From: Pseudomonas sp. PSKL.D1
GTDB taxonomy: Bacteria > Pseudomonadota > Gammaproteobacteria > Pseudomonadales > Pseudomonadaceae
Direction: 5' to 3'
Length of the DNA stretch: 64,000 nucleotides
Assembly (NCBI RefSeq): GCF_028898945.1
Contig: NZ_CP118607.1
Location: 1,412,001-1,476,000 of the forward strand
Positions 1 to 7,946 of the stretch are shown piece after piece. The notes under the pieces are model-generated. The model was given only the letters and a program-made list of their open reading frames with translations. It had not been told where the DNA came from and made no database searches. Made by a program: the position numbers and the translations under genes. Numbering within the stretch: the stretch's first letter is position 1; each line of letters opens with the position of its first letter.

Positions 1-425
1 ATACGGTGCAGCGCCTGAATAGTCAGTGCTGTGGTGCTCTTGACCGGTATCGAGGCGATGCTGCTGTCGCGACCAGCGCGCAAAATGGCATGAGCGTCGT
101 TACGGTCGTTCTTGGCGCCACTGCGGTGCTCGGCCACGCGTTGCGCAGGCAGAATGCGAACCGGATTACCCTTGGCCTGCAGCAACCTGGCCCAGGCTTG
201 CGCACCCGGACCACACTCCATCAAGACAGTTACCGTCACTGGCACCTTGAGTAGGAAATCATGGAAAGCCTGTCGGGATTTGATGCGATCTTCGTAGATC
301 ACCCGACCGGTAGCATCCTCGCCTGCTAACTGGAAGACCTGTTTGGCCAAGTCTACGCAGATGGTTGTGCAAAGCTCCACATCAGTGGAAGACAGGGAAT
401 CGTGCTTCGAACTATGCTTTTTCAT
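1..425 (-). CDS. IS110-family transposase, 3'-truncated by window edge
   Basis: The reverse strand from the ATG at 425 reads 141 codons without a stop and runs off the window. This is the N-terminal DEDD catalytic part of an IS110-type recombinase: D25 in ICVDLAKQVFQLA, E70 in MECGPGAQAW, and D107/D110 in KNDRNDAHAI. All four acidic residues are present, so this half looks intact. IS110 enzymes excise and insert a circular intermediate and are guided by an element-encoded bridge RNA; the C-terminal serine domain lies outside the window. P. putida ISPpu9/ISPpu10-type elements belong to this family; the exact element cannot be named from 141 residues. Confidence 0.9.
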   Translation of the reverse strand, partial: MKKHSSKHDSLSSTDVELCTTICVDLAKQVFQLAGEDATGRVIYEDRIKSRQAFHDFLLKVPVTVTVLMECGPGAQAWARLLQAKGNPVRILPAQRVAEHRSGAKNDRNDAHAILRAGRDSSIASIPVKSTTALTIQALHR

Positions 426-510
426 GGTCTCGCCCTCGCTGCCGTTGGCTTCTTCGAACGCCACCGTGGCACTGTGATGCCTCGGCGGGGGCGAGTCCAT
501 CGATTACAGG
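1..510 (-). mobile_element. Upstream end of an IS110-family insertion sequence (boundary approximate)
   Basis: The element includes the transposase above and some of the ~85-bp stretch upstream of its start, ending before the terminator of the neighbouring DUF3108 gene at 525-551. IS110 elements lack clear terminal inverted repeats, and I see no target duplication, so the boundary is a guess. In this family the non-coding end next to the transposase start can encode the bridge RNA. Confidence 0.5.
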
Positions 511-524
511 TGCCAATGCGGCAC

Positions 525-551
525 AAAAAAGCCCCGCGCTGGGCGGGGCTT
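525..551 (-). terminator. Intrinsic terminator of the DUF3108 gene
   Basis: Read on the minus strand, an AAGCCCCGCC arm pairs with GGGGCTT across a short loop and is followed by a run of six T. It sits 14 bp past the stop of the DUF3108 gene and would end the purM-purN-DUF3108 transcript, shielding it from the IS. Confidence 0.8.
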
Positions 552-565
552 GGAGGGCAGCAGGC

Positions 566-1276
566 TCAGTTGCCCTTAACCGACCGCCCACCCACCGTGC
601 CATCCTGCAGCACGATCACGTATTCCTTGCCATCGGTCTCCACCTGGCGCAGTTGCACCAGCAGGTAGTCCCAATCCTTGGCAAACCACAGCTCGGTGAT
701 GCGCTTGCTCTGGCTTGGGTCGCGCACGCGCTCGACCTTCACCGCATCGACCTGGCCGGTCTTGGTGGTGACTTTTTCGGTGCCCAGCACGCGGAAGTCG
801 TAGGTGTCGATCTCGTCACCGTCAACCACCTGGTAGGTCATGCTCTTCTTACCGGCGGCCACGTCATGCTGAAGCGCCAGTTGGTAGGACGACTTGTCCA
901 GCACGCCACGGTTCAGCGGCAGGCTGATCGCATCGCCACGGTCGCTGCCGGTGACTTTCTTGCCATTCCAGTCGAAGGTCAGGTCAACCTTCTTGGCCTT
1001 GCCCAGGCCGCCGCGCTCGAAGTGGTACTTTTGCGGCAGCAGGGTGTCATTCTCCATGCGCAGCGTGCTCTGTTCGGTCAGGCTGGCAATCATCATGGAG
1101 GCCTTGAAGTTCAAGTCCCAGGTACCGTTGGCGTTCTTGACCAGGCTGCGTTCGGCAGTGCCGCTCATGGGCAGTTGCTTCCAGTCGGCGGTGTAGCTGG
1201 CCGAGAAGGGCTTAAGGTCAGCTGCCTGGAGGGGCAGGGCGAGCACGGCGAGAGCCAAGAGCAGGGCGCGACGCAT
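566..1276 (-). CDS. DUF3108 domain-containing periplasmic protein
   Basis: A 236-residue protein with a typical Sec signal peptide (MRRALLLALAVLALPLQA, cleavage near A18/A19) followed by a beta-rich domain starting FSASYTADWKQLPMSG. This matches the DUF3108 family, commonly found just downstream of purN in pseudomonads. The function of the family is unknown; the fold is thought to be lipocalin- or LolA-like, which is inference. It lies 8 bp after purN in the same direction and probably shares its transcript, ending at the terminator at 525-551. Confidence 0.85.
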   Translation of the reverse strand: MRRALLLALAVLALPLQAADLKPFSASYTADWKQLPMSGTAERSLVKNANGTWDLNFKASMMIASLTEQSTLRMENDTLLPQKYHFERGGLGKAKKVDLTFDWNGKKVTGSDRGDAISLPLNRGVLDKSSYQLALQHDVAAGKKSMTYQVVDGDEIDTYDFRVLGTEKVTTKTGQVDAVKVERVRDPSQSKRITELWFAKDWDYLLVQLRQVETDGKEYVIVLQDGTVGGRSVKGN

Positions 1277-1284
1277 AAATTCTC

Positions 1285-1938
1285 CTAAGGGCGGATCAAA
1301 TGACCAGTGGCCGGCAAGGGCTGGCCATCCAGTAATGCACCTGATTCACCCAGGCGCAAGCGCCCTTCGGCAAACCAGCGCACCGCAAGCGGGTAGATCT
1401 GGTGTTCCTGGTGGTGAACCCGTTGGGCCAGGCTTTCAGCCGTGTCGCCAGAGGCTACCGGCACCACAGCCTGTACGACCAATGGGCCGCCATCGAGTTC
1501 CTCGGTGACGAAGTGTACGCTGCAGCCGTGCTCGGCATCACCGGCTTCCAATGCCCGTTGATGGGTATGAAGGCCCTTGTACTTGGGCAGTAGCGAAGGG
1601 TGGATGTTGAGCAGGCGGCCCTGGTAGTGGCGCACGAAGTCGCCACTGAGGATGCGCATGAAGCCCGCCAGCACCACCAGGTCCGGCGTGAAGCCGTCGA
1701 TGCACGCCATCAGCGCGGCATCGAAGGCTTCGCGGCCGTCGAAGGCCTTGTGGTCGAGCACGGCGGTGTCGATGCCGACTGCCGCGGCCCGTTGTAGCCC
1801 GTAGGCATCGGCGCGGTTGGAAACCACCGCGCGGATGCGTACCGGGCCGTCGCCATGGCTGGCGCTGTCGATCAGGGCTTGCAGGTTGCTGCCGGAACCC
1901 GACAGCAGAACTACCACATTGCAGGTCTTGCTCGGCAT
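1285..1938 (-). CDS. purN: Phosphoribosylglycinamide formyltransferase (GART)
   Basis: Transfers a formyl group from 10-formyltetrahydrofolate to GAR, the third step of purine synthesis. The 217-residue product begins [20 protein letters not shown] and carries the nucleotide loop SGSGSNLQAL, the catalytic NIHPSLLPKYKG (N, H) and the later catalytic D in EELDGG. An upstream in-frame start at 2013 lies inside purM; the ATG at 1938 shares its A with the purM stop (TGATG), which favours it and indicates translational coupling. Cytoplasmic. Confidence 0.96.
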   Translation of the reverse strand: MPSKTCNVVVLLSGSGSNLQALIDSASHGDGPVRIRAVVSNRADAYGLQRAAAVGIDTAVLDHKAFDGREAFDAALMACIDGFTPDLVVLAGFMRILSGDFVRHYQGRLLNIHPSLLPKYKGLHTHQRALEAGDAEHGCSVHFVTEELDGGPLVVQAVVPVASGDTAESLAQRVHHQEHQIYPLAVRWFAEGRLRLGESGALLDGQPLPATGHLIRP

Positions 1939-2996
1939 CAGTGCGCCTTGAGGTTTTGCAGCTCGACCTGGGCGGCGCCTTCGGCGGCTTCGGCGATGTG
2001 GCCGATCACCCATGGCTGCTCACCGGCGGCGCGCAGTTCGTTCAGGGCAGCTTCGACCTGATCCTGGGCAACGCAAATGACCATGCCGACGCCGCAGTTC
2101 AGTACGCGGTGCATTTCGTGCTCGTCGACGTTGCCTTTTTCCTGCAGGAAGTCGAACACCGCCGGGCGCTGCCAGCTGGCCACGTCAACCACGGCCTGGG
2201 CGTTTTTCGGCAGAACGCGAGGGATGTTGTCCAGCAGGCCGCCACCGGTGATGTGGGCCATGGCCTTGACTGCGCCGGTGTTTTTGATCAATTGCAGCAG
2301 CGGCTTGACGTAGATACGGGTCGGCGCCATCAGCAGGTCGGTCAGCGGCTTGCCGCCCAGCTGGGTGTTCTCGATGTCGGTGCCGGACACTTCGAGGATC
2401 TTGCGGATCAACGAGTAGCCGTTGGAGTGCGGGCCGGAGGACGGCAGGGCGATCAGCGCGTCACCGGTGGCAACCTTGGAGCCGTCGATGATCTCGGCCT
2501 TTTCCACAACGCCAACGCAGAAGCCGGCCAGGTCGTAGTCTTCACCTTCGTACATGCCAGGCATTTCGGCGGTTTCGCCGCCAACCAGCGAGCAGCCGGC
2601 CAGTTCGCAGCCGGCGCCGATGCCGGTGACCACGGTGGCGGCCACGTCGACGTTGAGCTTGCCGGTGGCGTAGTAGTCGAGGAAGAACAGCGGCTCGGCG
2701 CCGCATACCACCAGGTCGTTCACGCACATGGCGACCAGATCCTGGCCGATGCTGTCGTGCTTGTTCAGGTTCAGTGCCAGGCGCAGCTTGGTGCCGACGC
2801 CGTCGGTGCCGGAGACCAGCACCGGCTGTTTGTAGCCGGCCGGGATCTCGCAGAGGGCGCCGAAGCCGCCCAGGCCACCCATGACTTCAGGGCGTGCGGT
2901 GCGTTTTGCCACGCCCTTGATGCGTTCGACCAGTGCTTCGCCGGCGTCGATGTCTACACCGGCGTCCTTGTAGCTCAGGGAGGGTTGCTTGCTCAT
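1938..2996 (-). CDS. purM: Phosphoribosylformylglycinamidine cyclo-ligase (AIR synthetase)
   Basis: Catalyses ATP-dependent closure of FGAM to aminoimidazole ribotide, step five of purine synthesis. The 352-residue protein starts [20 protein letters not shown], the canonical PurM N-terminus, and contains [19 protein letters not shown] and [11 protein letters not shown], the signatures of the PurM ATP-binding superfamily. It is first in a purM-purN-DUF3108 unit. The 470 bp upstream contain a REP pair and no other gene. Confidence 0.97.
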   Translation of the reverse strand: MSKQPSLSYKDAGVDIDAGEALVERIKGVAKRTARPEVMGGLGGFGALCEIPAGYKQPVLVSGTDGVGTKLRLALNLNKHDSIGQDLVAMCVNDLVVCGAEPLFFLDYYATGKLNVDVAATVVTGIGAGCELAGCSLVGGETAEMPGMYEGEDYDLAGFCVGVVEKAEIIDGSKVATGDALIALPSSGPHSNGYSLIRKILEVSGTDIENTQLGGKPLTDLLMAPTRIYVKPLLQLIKNTGAVKAMAHITGGGLLDNIPRVLPKNAQAVVDVASWQRPAVFDFLQEKGNVDEHEMHRVLNCGVGMVICVAQDQVEAALNELRAAGEQPWVIGHIAEAAEGAAQVELQNLKAH

Positions 2997-3174
2997 TGAT
3001 CCAGGCCTTTAAGAGGGAGGGATTCGTAAAAACGACCTTGACGGCCAACGCCGCCCGGGTGGGGTGGCTGCCTGAAACGTCAGTGGTCTGTGAAGGCGCG
3101 CGATTTTATCAGGGTTGCCGTGCAGCGGCCATCCTCAGGCCGACGCTTGGCTTGAAGTTTGTGTTTGGGGCGTA

Positions 3175-3327
3175 GATCAAGCGCCGCCCGCGCGGCGCAT
3201 CGCGGATGAATCCGCTCCTACATTTGTTGCAACGTGCCGAATCTGTAAGGCCATGGTTGCCTGCCTGGTGTAAGCCTGTAGGAGCGGATTTATCCGCGAT
3301 GCGCCGCGCGGGCGGCGCTCGATCTCC
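3175..3327. repeat. Inverted pair of REP elements
   Basis: Two copies in opposite orientation flank ~55 bp. Each has the core GCGGATGAATCCGCTCCTAC (or its GGATTTATCC variant) plus a second GC-rich palindrome, GCGCCGCCCGCGCGGCGC or near relative. The pair occupies the gap between purM and the DUF2066 gene; I see no gene in the rest of that gap. Confidence 0.9.
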
Positions 3328-3467
3328 CAGACGCCAACTCACTAACGGCGAACACTAGCTCACCACCCCAACCCTCTATAAGGTAAAGAAAGCATTTAGC
3401 CCCAAACAACGGTCCAACCCTGCGCTACGCTCCCGTTGTTTCCGTGTTTTCTGGACAGGAATCCTCC

Positions 3468-4526
3468 ATGCGTTTTTCCCACATTCTGGCAACGGCGTGC
3501 CTGGCCCTGGCGTCTTTCGCCACCCAGGCCGAAACGGTTTCCGGGCTTTATCAGGTGCGTGAGCCGTTGGAAGGACAGGGCGCCGATGCGCGCTCGGCCG
3601 CCACGGTCAAGGCCCTGGATACCTTGGTGCTGCGCCTGACCGGCGACCCCAAGGCTGTGCAGAATCCGGCGCTGGCCGAGCTGCGCAAGGACCCGCAGCA
3701 AATCATCAACCAGGTCGGTACCGAGGCCGGCCCGCCGGAATCGGTGATGGTCGAGTTCGACCCGGGCAGTACCGAGCGGGCCTTGCGCAAGGCCGGGCTG
3801 GCGTTGTGGGGCGGTAACCGGCCGTCGATCCTCGGCTGGTGGCTCAATGACACTGTTGAAGGCAGCAGCCTGGTCGGTGATGGGCAGGCGTCGGCCCAGC
3901 CATTGCGCCGCGCCGCGCAGCATCGTGGTCTGCCATTGCGCCTGCCGCTGGCCGATTTGCAGGAGCAGTTGGTGGCCAACGCCAAGCAACTGGAAGGCAG
4001 CGACCCGGCGCCACTGCGCGAAGCGTCCGAGCGTTATGGTGCCGATGCATTGCTGGCCGTGCATGCCCATGAGGCTGACGGCAAGTGGCAGGGCAAATGG
4101 CAGCTGTGGCTGGGCAACCAGCGCGAACAGGGCAACGCGGAGGGTGCCGACCAGGCCGCGTTGGCCGATGCCGTGATGCTCGCCGTGAGCAGCCGCCTGG
4201 CCCCTCGTTATGTAACCCGCCCGGGTGCCAGCAGCCAGTTGCAACTGCAGGTGCAAGGCATGAACCTGCAGCGCTATGCCGAGCTGAGCCGCGTGCTGGA
4301 ACCCTACGCCCCGCGCCTGCAGTTGGCCGATGGCAAAACCCTGACGTATGGCGTTACCGCAAACCGTGAGCAACTGCGCGCCCAGCTGGGCCTGGCCAAG
4401 CTTCAGGAAGTCCCCGCCGAACAGGCCCCGGCAACCCCGCCACCCGCTGCCACCGCTCAGCCAGGTAGCCCCCTCCCGCCACCAAGCCGTTTGATGGCTT
4501 GCGTTTTCGCTGGTAAGGAGTGGTGA
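3468..4526 (+). CDS. DUF2066 domain-containing exported protein
   Basis: A 352-residue protein with a signal peptide (MRFSHILATACLALASFATQA, cleavage before ETVSGLYQV) and the DUF2066 fold. An in-frame ATG at 3444 exists, but 3468 follows the GGAATCCTCC stretch and gives a clean signal peptide. The tail is rich in P, A and Q, like a flexible linker. Function unknown. The stop overlaps the ribosome binding site of the next gene, so the two are probably co-transcribed, matching the usual pseudomonad order DUF2066-PerM-hda. Confidence 0.85.
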   Translation: MRFSHILATACLALASFATQAETVSGLYQVREPLEGQGADARSAATVKALDTLVLRLTGDPKAVQNPALAELRKDPQQIINQVGTEAGPPESVMVEFDPGSTERALRKAGLALWGGNRPSILGWWLNDTVEGSSLVGDGQASAQPLRRAAQHRGLPLRLPLADLQEQLVANAKQLEGSDPAPLREASERYGADALLAVHAHEADGKWQGKWQLWLGNQREQGNAEGADQAALADAVMLAVSSRLAPRYVTRPGASSQLQLQVQGMNLQRYAELSRVLEPYAPRLQLADGKTLTYGVTANREQLRAQLGLAKLQEVPAEQAPATPPPAATAQPGSPLPPPSRLMACVFAGKEW

Positions 4527-4528
4527 CG

Positions 4529-5602
4529 ATGCTTGATACCCGACGTTGGATCTGGCTTGGCGCGGCACTGCTGATTGCCGTGCTGCTGTACAGCCTGCAT
4601 AACATTCTTTCGCCGTTTTTGGTCGGCATCCTGCTGGCCTACCTGGCTGACCCCTTGGTTGACCGCCTGGAGCGCCTTGGGCTTTCGCGCACCTGGGGCG
4701 TGGTGGTGGTGTTCAGCCTGTTCACCCTGATTCTGATGGCCTTGCTGCTGGTGTTGGTGCCAATGCTCGCCAAACAGCTGCTGCGCCTTTATGAGCTGGC
4801 GCCGCAGATGCTCGACTGGCTGCAACATGAAGCCTTGCCCTGGGTGCAGCACCGTCTGGGCCTTGCCGATGGCTTCTGGAAGTTCGACAAGATCAAGGCT
4901 GCCATTGGTGAGCACATGGGGCAAACCACCGACATTGTCGGTGTGGTGCTGTCTCAGGCGACGGCTTCAAGCCTGGCGTTGATCGGCTGGCTGGCCAACT
5001 TGGTGCTGATCCCGGTGGTGGGCTTTTACCTGCTGCGCGACTGGGACCTGATGATGGCCAAGCTGCGCAGCCTGTTGCCACGCCAGCGTGAGTCGCAAGT
5101 GGTAGGGCTGGCGGGGGAGTGCCATGAGGTGCTGGGCGCGTTCGTGAGGGGCCAGTTGATGGTGATGCTGGCGCTGGGCGTCATCTATTCCGCCGGCTTG
5201 ATGCTGGTAGGGCTGGAGCTGGGCCTGCTGATCGGCATGCTGGCCGGCTTGGCGGCCATCGTCCCCTACATGGGGTTCATCATCGGCATCGGCGCTGCAC
5301 TGGTGGCCGGGCTGTTCCAGTTTGGCGGCGACCTGTACCCGCTGGTGGGGATTGTCGCGGTGTTCATGGTCGGCCAGGCGCTGGAAGGCATGGTGCTTAC
5401 GCCGCTGCTGGTGGGTGACCGCATTGGCCTGCACCCGGTGGCGGTCATTTTCGCCATCCTGGCAGGTGGCGAGCTGTTCGGCTTTACGGGCGTGCTGCTG
5501 GCGTTGCCGGTGGCGGCAGTGATCATGGTACTGCTGCGGCATGTGCACGATTTGTATAAAGAGTCGGACATGTATGCGGGGGACGTTGATCCGGACCTTT
5601 GA
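4529..5602 (+). CDS. AI-2E family transporter (PerM/UPF0118-type)
   Basis: A 357-residue inner-membrane protein with about eight hydrophobic segments, a charged cytoplasmic stretch around residues 90-130, and the family's PYMGFIIGIGAALVAGLFQF region near residue 250. The superfamily includes TqsA, the E. coli AI-2 exporter, and Na+/H+-type PerM proteins; substrate here is unknown. The ATG at 4529 is preferred over an in-frame GTG at 4520 because AAGGAG ends 8 nt before it. It is next to hda, as PerM is in many gammaproteobacteria. Confidence 0.88.
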   Translation: MLDTRRWIWLGAALLIAVLLYSLHNILSPFLVGILLAYLADPLVDRLERLGLSRTWGVVVVFSLFTLILMALLLVLVPMLAKQLLRLYELAPQMLDWLQHEALPWVQHRLGLADGFWKFDKIKAAIGEHMGQTTDIVGVVLSQATASSLALIGWLANLVLIPVVGFYLLRDWDLMMAKLRSLLPRQRESQVVGLAGECHEVLGAFVRGQLMVMLALGVIYSAGLMLVGLELGLLIGMLAGLAAIVPYMGFIIGIGAALVAGLFQFGGDLYPLVGIVAVFMVGQALEGMVLTPLLVGDRIGLHPVAVIFAILAGGELFGFTGVLLALPVAAVIMVLLRHVHDLYKESDMYAGDVDPDL

Positions 5603-5628
5603 TCGCGGTTTAACCTGTTGATTTTGCT

Positions 5629-5655
5629 TGCACAATCCGACTGCCGGATTGTGCA
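5629..5655. other. Perfect 11-bp inverted repeat upstream of hda
   Basis: TGCACAATCCG and CGGATTGTGCA are separated by ACTGC. It begins 27 bp after the upstream stop and ends 75 bp before the hda ATG. No T-run follows, so it is more likely an operator or RNA hairpin than a complete terminator. Confidence 0.55.
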
Positions 5656-5729
5656 GCACGCGTTGCGGGTATAGACTTTGCACACTGTTCACCAAAGGCC
5701 CCCTGTGGTCCTCGCGACCGCCCGCCAGC

Positions 5730-6434
5730 ATGAAACCGATCCAGTTGCCCCTGGGTGTGCGTCTGCGCGATGACGCCACCTTCATCAACTACTATCCGGG
5801 CGCCAATGCCGCGGCATTGGGCTATGTCGAGCGGCTATGCGAGGCCGACGCCGGCTGGACCGAGAGCCTTATCTACCTGTGGGGCAAGCAGGGTGTGGGC
5901 CGCTCCCACCTGCTGCAGGCCGCCACACACCGTTTCCAGCAGCGCGGCGAGGCGGCTGTTTACCTGCCCTTGGCGCAACTGCTCGACCGAGGCGTGGAGC
6001 TGCTGGACTACCTGGCGCAGTACGAGCTGGTGTGCATTGACGACCTGCATGTAATCGCCGGCAAGGCCGATTGGGAAGAGGCCATGTTCCACCTGTTCAA
6101 TCGCCTGCGCGACAGCGGTCGGCGCCTGTTGCTGGCGGCTTCCGCGTCGCCGCGCGAGCTGCCGATCAAGCTGCCCGACCTCAAGTCCCGTCTGACCCTG
6201 GCCCTGGTGTTCCAGATGCGCGGCCTGTCCGACGAAGACAAGCTGCGCGCCCTGCAGCTGCGGGCCTCGCGCCGTGGCTTGCACCTGACCGATGAAGTCG
6301 GCCATTTCATCCTCACCCGCGGCACCCGCAGCATGAGTGCACTGTTCGACTTGCTCGAGCGCCTGGACCAGGCCTCCCTGCAAGCACAACGCAAGCTGAC
6401 TATCCCTTTCCTGAAAGAAACACTCGGCTGGTAG
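5730..6434 (+). CDS. hda: DnaA regulatory inactivator Hda
   Basis: Hda binds the DNA-loaded sliding clamp and stimulates DnaA-ATP hydrolysis, limiting re-initiation. The 234-residue AAA+ protein starts MKPIQLPLGVRL, and QLPLGV at residues 4-9 fits a beta-clamp binding motif. The Walker-A region is GKQGVGRSHL, with the arginine typical of Hda in place of the lysine of DnaA; Walker B is VCIDDLH; the arginine finger region lies in LKSRLTL. The start at 5730 gives the usual length and places the clamp motif at the N-terminus; the reading frame extends upstream without support. Confidence 0.93.
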   Translation: MKPIQLPLGVRLRDDATFINYYPGANAAALGYVERLCEADAGWTESLIYLWGKQGVGRSHLLQAATHRFQQRGEAAVYLPLAQLLDRGVELLDYLAQYELVCIDDLHVIAGKADWEEAMFHLFNRLRDSGRRLLLAASASPRELPIKLPDLKSRLTLALVFQMRGLSDEDKLRALQLRASRRGLHLTDEVGHFILTRGTRSMSALFDLLERLDQASLQAQRKLTIPFLKETLGW

Positions 6435-6554
6435 CCCCCGGAATACGGGGCTTGCAGCCGGAGCACAAAAAAGTCACATGTTTTTCGATAAAATTTGCAA
6501 ATGGTCCCGATAGAAGGCATAGTCGCAACCTTCTAAAGGATTAAAGACACGGTC

Positions 6555-7199
6555 GTGCCCATGCTGAAGCGCTTCGCACCCCTCGTGCCACTCGCACTCG
6601 TGACCCTGCTTTTTGGCTGCGCGGCCCAAGGCCCGGTTTCCCAGCCGCAGGAACACACCCCGGTCGCCACTCAGGCGGCAATCAATGCCAAGGCTTCGCC
6701 ATCTTCCGTATTCGGCGAACAAGAGCAGGCGTCCGAAGACGACCTGGCGGCATTCTCCAGCAGCAAGCCTTACCAGTTGCCGGTGCTGGCCGACAGCATC
6801 CTCGAACGCGGCATGTCGTTGATCGGCACCCGCTACCGTTTCGGCGGCACCTCCGAGGCGTCCGGTTTCGACTGCAGCGGTTTCATCGGCTACCTGTTCC
6901 GCGAAGAAGCCGGCATGACCCTGCCGCGTTCGACCCGCGAAATGATCAACGTCGATGCGCCCAAGGTTGCCCGCAACAAGCTCAAGCCAGGCGATTTGCT
7001 GTTCTTCAGCACCAACGGCCGTGGCCGTGTGAGCCACGCCGGTATCTACCTGGGTGACAACCAGTTCATCCACTCCAGCAGCCGCCGCAGCGGTGGTGTG
7101 CGCATCGACAGCCTCGGTGACCGCTACTGGAGCAAGACCTTCATCGAAGCCAAGCGTGCCTTGGCCATGGCGCCTGCTACCAACATCGCGCGCAACTGA
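6555..7199 (+). CDS. NlpC/P60 (C40) family lipoprotein peptidase
   Basis: Probable gamma-D-glutamyl-diaminopimelate endopeptidase acting on peptidoglycan. The signal sequence ends in a lipobox (LLFGC), giving a lipid-anchored cysteine near residue 24. The NlpC/P60 domain covers about residues 85-205, with catalytic C in SGFDCSGFIGYLF and H in VSHAGIYLG. A GTG at 6555 is closer to AAAGGA (6535-6540) than the ATG at 6561, so the start is uncertain by two codons. It has a paralogue immediately downstream. Confidence 0.88.
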   Translation: MPMLKRFAPLVPLALVTLLFGCAAQGPVSQPQEHTPVATQAAINAKASPSSVFGEQEQASEDDLAAFSSSKPYQLPVLADSILERGMSLIGTRYRFGGTSEASGFDCSGFIGYLFREEAGMTLPRSTREMINVDAPKVARNKLKPGDLLFFSTNGRGRVSHAGIYLGDNQFIHSSSRRSGGVRIDSLGDRYWSKTFIEAKRALAMAPATNIARN

Positions 7200-7222
7200 T
7201 ATCAAAATGATGTAACCTGCCG

Positions 7223-7251
7223 CGGCGGCGATGCTGAAAAGCTCGCCGCCG
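7223..7251 (+). terminator. Possible hairpin terminator between the two NlpC/P60 genes
   Basis: CGGCGGCGA and TCGCCGCCG form a 9-bp stem with an 11-nt loop, 24 bp after the stop. Only a short T-rich stretch follows, so termination strength is doubtful. Confidence 0.5.
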
Positions 7252-7334
7252 TGCGCATTTACAGAAAGCGTCTAATCTAAATTCTCAACTCTTTTCGGCT
7301 GCGGCCCTGCGGTCTCAGACAGGATGTTCTGGCC

Positions 7335-7868
7335 ATGGCAATAATGGCGCGCTTCGCATTCCTTTCCCTGGTGGCCTTGCTGGCCGCCTGTTCCAGCCGT
7401 GCCCCGGCACCGGCCCCTGTGGTGCAGCCACAAATCACCTATGCCCCCAGCATGGCCTCGCCGGTTGCCGATGATGTGCTGATTCGTGCCATCGGCCTGG
7501 TGGGCACGCCTTACCGCTGGGGCGGTAATACACCGGACTCGGGGTTCGATTGCAGTGGCCTGATCGGCTATGTCTACCGCGATGCTGCCGGTATCAGCTT
7601 GCCGCGTTCCACGCGTGAAATGATCGTGATGCGCGCGCCGACCGTGGCGATCAATGCCCTGCAGTCAGGGGACTTGGTGTTCTTCGCGACCAGTGGTGGT
7701 TCGCAGGTCAGCCACGCCGGTATCTATGTGGGGGAAGGGCGGTTCGTACACGCCCCTTCTGCTGGTGGTACCGTGCGCCTGGACTACTTATCCAACAGCT
7801 ATTGGGCCAAGGCCTATCTGCAGGCCAAGCGCGTATTGCCCCCGGAGCATCTGGCACAGAATCGCTGA
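7335..7868 (+). CDS. Second NlpC/P60 (C40) family lipoprotein peptidase
   Basis: A 177-residue lipoprotein (lipobox LLAAC, then a proline/alanine linker) with an NlpC/P60 domain from about residue 50. The catalytic C lies in SGFDCSGLIGYVYR and the H in VSHAGIYVG. It is closely related to the gene upstream (shared core ISLPRSTREMI-like segment), so the pair arose by tandem duplication. AGGAT at 7320-7324 sits 10 nt before the ATG at 7335. The shorter linker suggests a different reach into the sacculus. Confidence 0.88.
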   Translation: MAIMARFAFLSLVALLAACSSRAPAPAPVVQPQITYAPSMASPVADDVLIRAIGLVGTPYRWGGNTPDSGFDCSGLIGYVYRDAAGISLPRSTREMIVMRAPTVAINALQSGDLVFFATSGGSQVSHAGIYVGEGRFVHAPSAGGTVRLDYLSNSYWAKAYLQAKRVLPPEHLAQNR

Positions 7869-7910
7869 GGTAGCAGCCAGCTACCACGTTTGCCCCTCTC
7901 GCCGCGGTAA

Positions 7911-7940
7911 CGATTGTCGTCTTTGTTCGACAATCGGGAG
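7911..7940 (+). promoter_or_regulatory. Perfect 9-bp hairpin abutting the toxin gene's Shine-Dalgarno
   Basis: CGATTGTCG and CGACAATCG enclose TCTTTGTT, and the 3' arm is followed directly by GGAG (7937-7940), the ribosome binding site of the ATG at 7947. There is no T-run, so this is not an ordinary terminator. It could be a protein operator or a structure that affects ribosome access. A second small stem (GGTAGC/GCTACC, 7869-7885) lies just upstream. Confidence 0.6.
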
Positions 7941-7946
7941 CGAGTC

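Noticed and set aside
1941..2999. 352-codon plus-strand frame opposite purM
   Set aside because: It is the mirror of purM, has the same length by chance of codon bias and shows no motif.
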